NCBI GenBank assembly: GCA_023846275.1
Contig: JAIUJO010000144.1
Span: 1,042,720 to 1,106,719 of the forward strand
DNA: 64,000 bases
Origin: Vanilla planifolia
Lineage: Eukaryota > Streptophyta > Magnoliopsida > Asparagales > Orchidaceae
Direction: 5' to 3'
Shown here piece by piece: positions 61,501 to 64,000 of this stretch. The notes under the pieces were generated by a model. The model searched no databases, was not told where the DNA came from, and saw nothing but the letters and a program-made list of their open reading frames with translations. Both the position numbers and the translations under genes were made by a program. The stretch's first letter is position 1, and every line of letters starts with the position of its first letter.

Positions 61501-62650
61501 TTAAAAATATTTATCTCTTTTTATTTGAAAAGCCATATCCATTATTTTTTGTTAGTTATTTATATTTTTGTTAGCATACCAAAAACTTATTTTTTATACT
61601 TTAAATATTTGAAGCTATGTGTTAATGTAATCGATTTTATCATCTTAAAATATTTTATATTTCTCTACACATATGTGCTTTTTATGATAATGCTTATTCT
61701 ATTAAATCACTTTAATATCATGCATTGTAAATCATCTTCTTTTTTTGATAATTCAAAAACATCTTTTGTAATATTTGCTAGAACATAAAACATAGTCAGC
61801 TCGATTTTTTATCAATGGAATTTGATAAATAATTTTGATTTTTTTTGTTATTTGACATGGCAATTATGTTCTATTTATTTTGAAAGTTTTTTTATATATT
61901 ATCATATTTTCAATGTTTCAAATGATACCTCAATTTTTTCGAAAAAATTATATTTTTGATTTAATCTATTTAAATATTTAATAACAATGAAGTCTAACTT
62001 TTTATTTATTTTTTTTAAGTCTTTATATAATGGAATCTTACACAAAGCACACACTTTTGCACTATTTAGCAAATAATATAGATATTTTTAATATTAGAAA
62101 TATTATGCCAAGAATTTTCATTATTTTTATGTTTAGATTTTTGTTTAATAATCTTACAAAATTTTAAAAAAAGTTTATAAAACCCAGAAAAAATTTGATA
62201 TTACATTTTATTCCAACAAGACATTCCAAATATCTTTAGTTTAAATAAAATTATGCAATTAAGGAAACAATTAAAGTCAGAATGTTTTAATGGTTTAAAA
62301 ATTATGACATACTATGTAAACAAGATTTTTCTAACATTACCGTGATTGAAAATAAATTATTGTAGGTTAAAATTTATAACTTAAAAAAGTAAATCAATAC
62401 ACTTTATTTTATATATTCAATTTTTTTAATATTATATTATGATTAAGTAGTTCATTAAACTTTTCAAATAATTGCTAAAAATTATTATTAGAGAACTTAA
62501 GCATTTATGATTTTTAATAACTTGTTAATATTTTCAATAAATGATATGGTAAGGTTTTAAAAATCGTAAATCGAACAACAAAAAAATATAGTATACAAAT
62601 ATAAGAAAAACACAAACAATACAATGATAACAAATCTCAATAAAAATAAT
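61500..62650. repeat. AT-rich repeat family, copy C
   Basis: Same orientation as copies A and B, about 59.9 kb from A. The first 60 bases of the anchor (61,551-61,610) differ from copy A at 6 positions. The match continues with drift through TGCTAGAACATAAA near 61,777 (copy B 2,844), ATGATACCTCAATTTTTT near 61,922 (copy A 2,059) and AACTTTTCAAATAATTG near 62,459 (copy B 3,509). The 87-codon open stretch at 61,525-61,788 is not conserved in the other copies. Confidence 0.65.
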
Positions 62651-63480
62651 ATTAATAATAATGTATAAAACAAAAAATAATACCCTTATAAATTATACAC
62701 AACATAGCCATAAAAAGTGATATCTAAAATATCATTCGGATAAAACTTCAATCCATTAAATAAATATAATAATAGGATTTAAAAACATTCGTTTGATGAG
62801 TCAAAATTTATGTTATTGAAGACTCTTTTTAATTTTAAAAATGGACAACACTTACACTTATATAAAAACGAAACTTAAAATTGTTCTATAAGGTACAGAA
62901 AAATTAAGAAAAAAAATGTATGATGACATATTTTTTACATTAATATTATTATTATCATATGCTCACTAAAACATAAAAGGCTTATATTTTAAAAAATAAT
63001 TTTAACTATAATTAACTACGTAAAGAAGTATAAGTTTCATAAAAAATGTACAAAAATATTAAAAAAATTAAGCCATTATGCATTAAAAAATTAAATAAAA
63101 AGACCCAAGACATTTGCCTGGTTGGAAAATATGAAATACGATGCTCAATATTCAGAAAAAGACAAATATTAAGTACGACTTATAAAGAAGAAGCTTTTCA
63201 ATTAATAATAGTATAAAAAAAATAGATAAAAGAAATTAAAAGTCCATATATTCTTTCATGATATTACAAGTTAAACAAAGTTAATGTTACAAAAAAAAAT
63301 TCAAAATGACACAAATACATAGAATAATTAAGACATTGAACACATAAAACATTAAAATTTAAATCTGTAGCTTTTTTAAAAAACATATTCTTGTCATGGT
63401 AAGAATAACAAATTTGTAACAAAAAGGTACATATTATTAATTTTTTAAAAAAAAATTATAACCTAAGTGCCAAAAAGTTA
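62651..63480. other. A-rich spacer, possibly the continuing body of copy C
   Basis: May correspond to 3,690-4,500 next to copy B, but gaps make this uncertain. No gene. Confidence 0.35.
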
Positions 63481-63790
63481 AATAACCAATGTAGCAATGA
63501 CTCAAAGGAAGGCCATTGCTTCAACAAAAACGATTTAGTTGGTTATAAATAGTGCTTATGGTCTTGCTGGGACTAATTAGTACACATTGACGCATGCCAA
63601 CCAATAGTGCGTGAGTCACAATAGTATAAAGCATACTTAAGTAGATTGAGATTGACGTAGAGGATGATTTAGACAATCAACATGTGTGTAAATATTAAGT
63701 AATGCATAAGCTTGTAATAATTGATCCTAGTAGGACAATACAAAAAAGGCAAGAGGAGATCTACGATGACTATTTATGGTTAGAGTTTTA
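63481..63790. other. Less AT-rich island near the right edge, unidentified
   Basis: G+C is clearly above the flanks, for example GGTCTTGCTGGGACTAATTA near 63,564. No reading frame or RNA structure is recognised. It may be the edge of an element continuing beyond the window. Confidence 0.3.
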
Positions 63791-64000
63791 TCATCATTCA
63801 TTTCTTTTATTTATATGTTATTTATTCATGTAATTATTCAACAACAAATTTTAATTATTCATAATTTTATTTTTTCTTATGTTAGTTACATTGAAACAGA
63901 ATGTCTTACATGATATCTTATTGATAAAAAAATCATTATGTTTTTTATTAATTTTTTTGTTGAGTGTTTCAAACCATGTATATGAACATCAAGTAGTTTA
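63791..64000. other. T-rich sequence at the window edge
   Basis: No feature seen. Confidence 0.4.

Noticed and set aside
61525..61788. 87-codon open stretch that looks like a membrane protein
   Set aside because: Falls in repeat copy C, T-rich codons only; copies A and B do not keep the frame.
1..64000. Organelle DNA insertion, rRNA, telomere repeat or bacterial operon
   Set aside because: No rRNA or tRNA sequence, no TTTAGGG array, no long intact ORFs and no Shine-Dalgarno-spaced gene series were seen.

Overview
The window looks like nuclear, gene-free heterochromatin from a land plant. Every recognisable coding remnant belongs to a typical plant retroelement family: Ty3/gypsy pol, Ty1/copia of the SIRE/Maximus type, and a plant L1-type LINE with a C-terminal RNase H. 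All are heavily decayed by stops and frameshifts. I found no intact host gene, tRNA, rRNA, CRISPR array or bacterial signal. Base composition is extremely AT-rich: sampled 60-base lines range from about 13% G+C in the spacers to about 30-43% in the better transposon remnants. That composition is unusual even for plants. An endoparasitic plant such as a member of the Rafflesiaceae is one possible source, but this is a weak guess from composition alone.

Layout, left to right. 1-1.3 kb: Ty3/gypsy reverse transcriptase to RNase H, plus strand. 1.56-3.7 kb: two tandem partial copies of an AT-rich repeat whose third copy lies at 61.5-62.65 kb. 3.7-16.7 kb: very AT-rich spacer with T-rich and A-rich blocks, a pure (TA)35 tract at 14,681, and a few less AT-rich islands I cannot identify. 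About 16.75-21.6 kb: one LINE, plus strand, with ORF1 zinc-knuckle region, endonuclease, reverse transcriptase, zinc-binding region and RNase H in the expected order. 21.6-31.6 kb: unassigned and then extremely AT-rich DNA. About 31.6-34.0 kb: Ty1/copia pol remnant, minus strand, with a duplicated integrase C-terminal region. 34.0-35.8 kb: unassigned. About 35.8-46.7 kb: a SIRE-type copia locus, minus strand, bounded by two related LTR-like segments. Its interior holds two tandem gag-pol units of about 3.8 kb at roughly 80% identity. 46.7-64 kb: possible LTR debris, AT-rich spacer, an (ATA)n tract, an unidentified island at 53.2-54.2 kb, and the third copy of the AT-rich repeat.

Nothing here works as a pathway. 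The window is a record of successive insertions, local duplications and long decay. The best leads are the repeated internal duplications inside the copia elements and the diverged AT-rich repeat family with strand-skewed blocks. I see no convincing new functional system.
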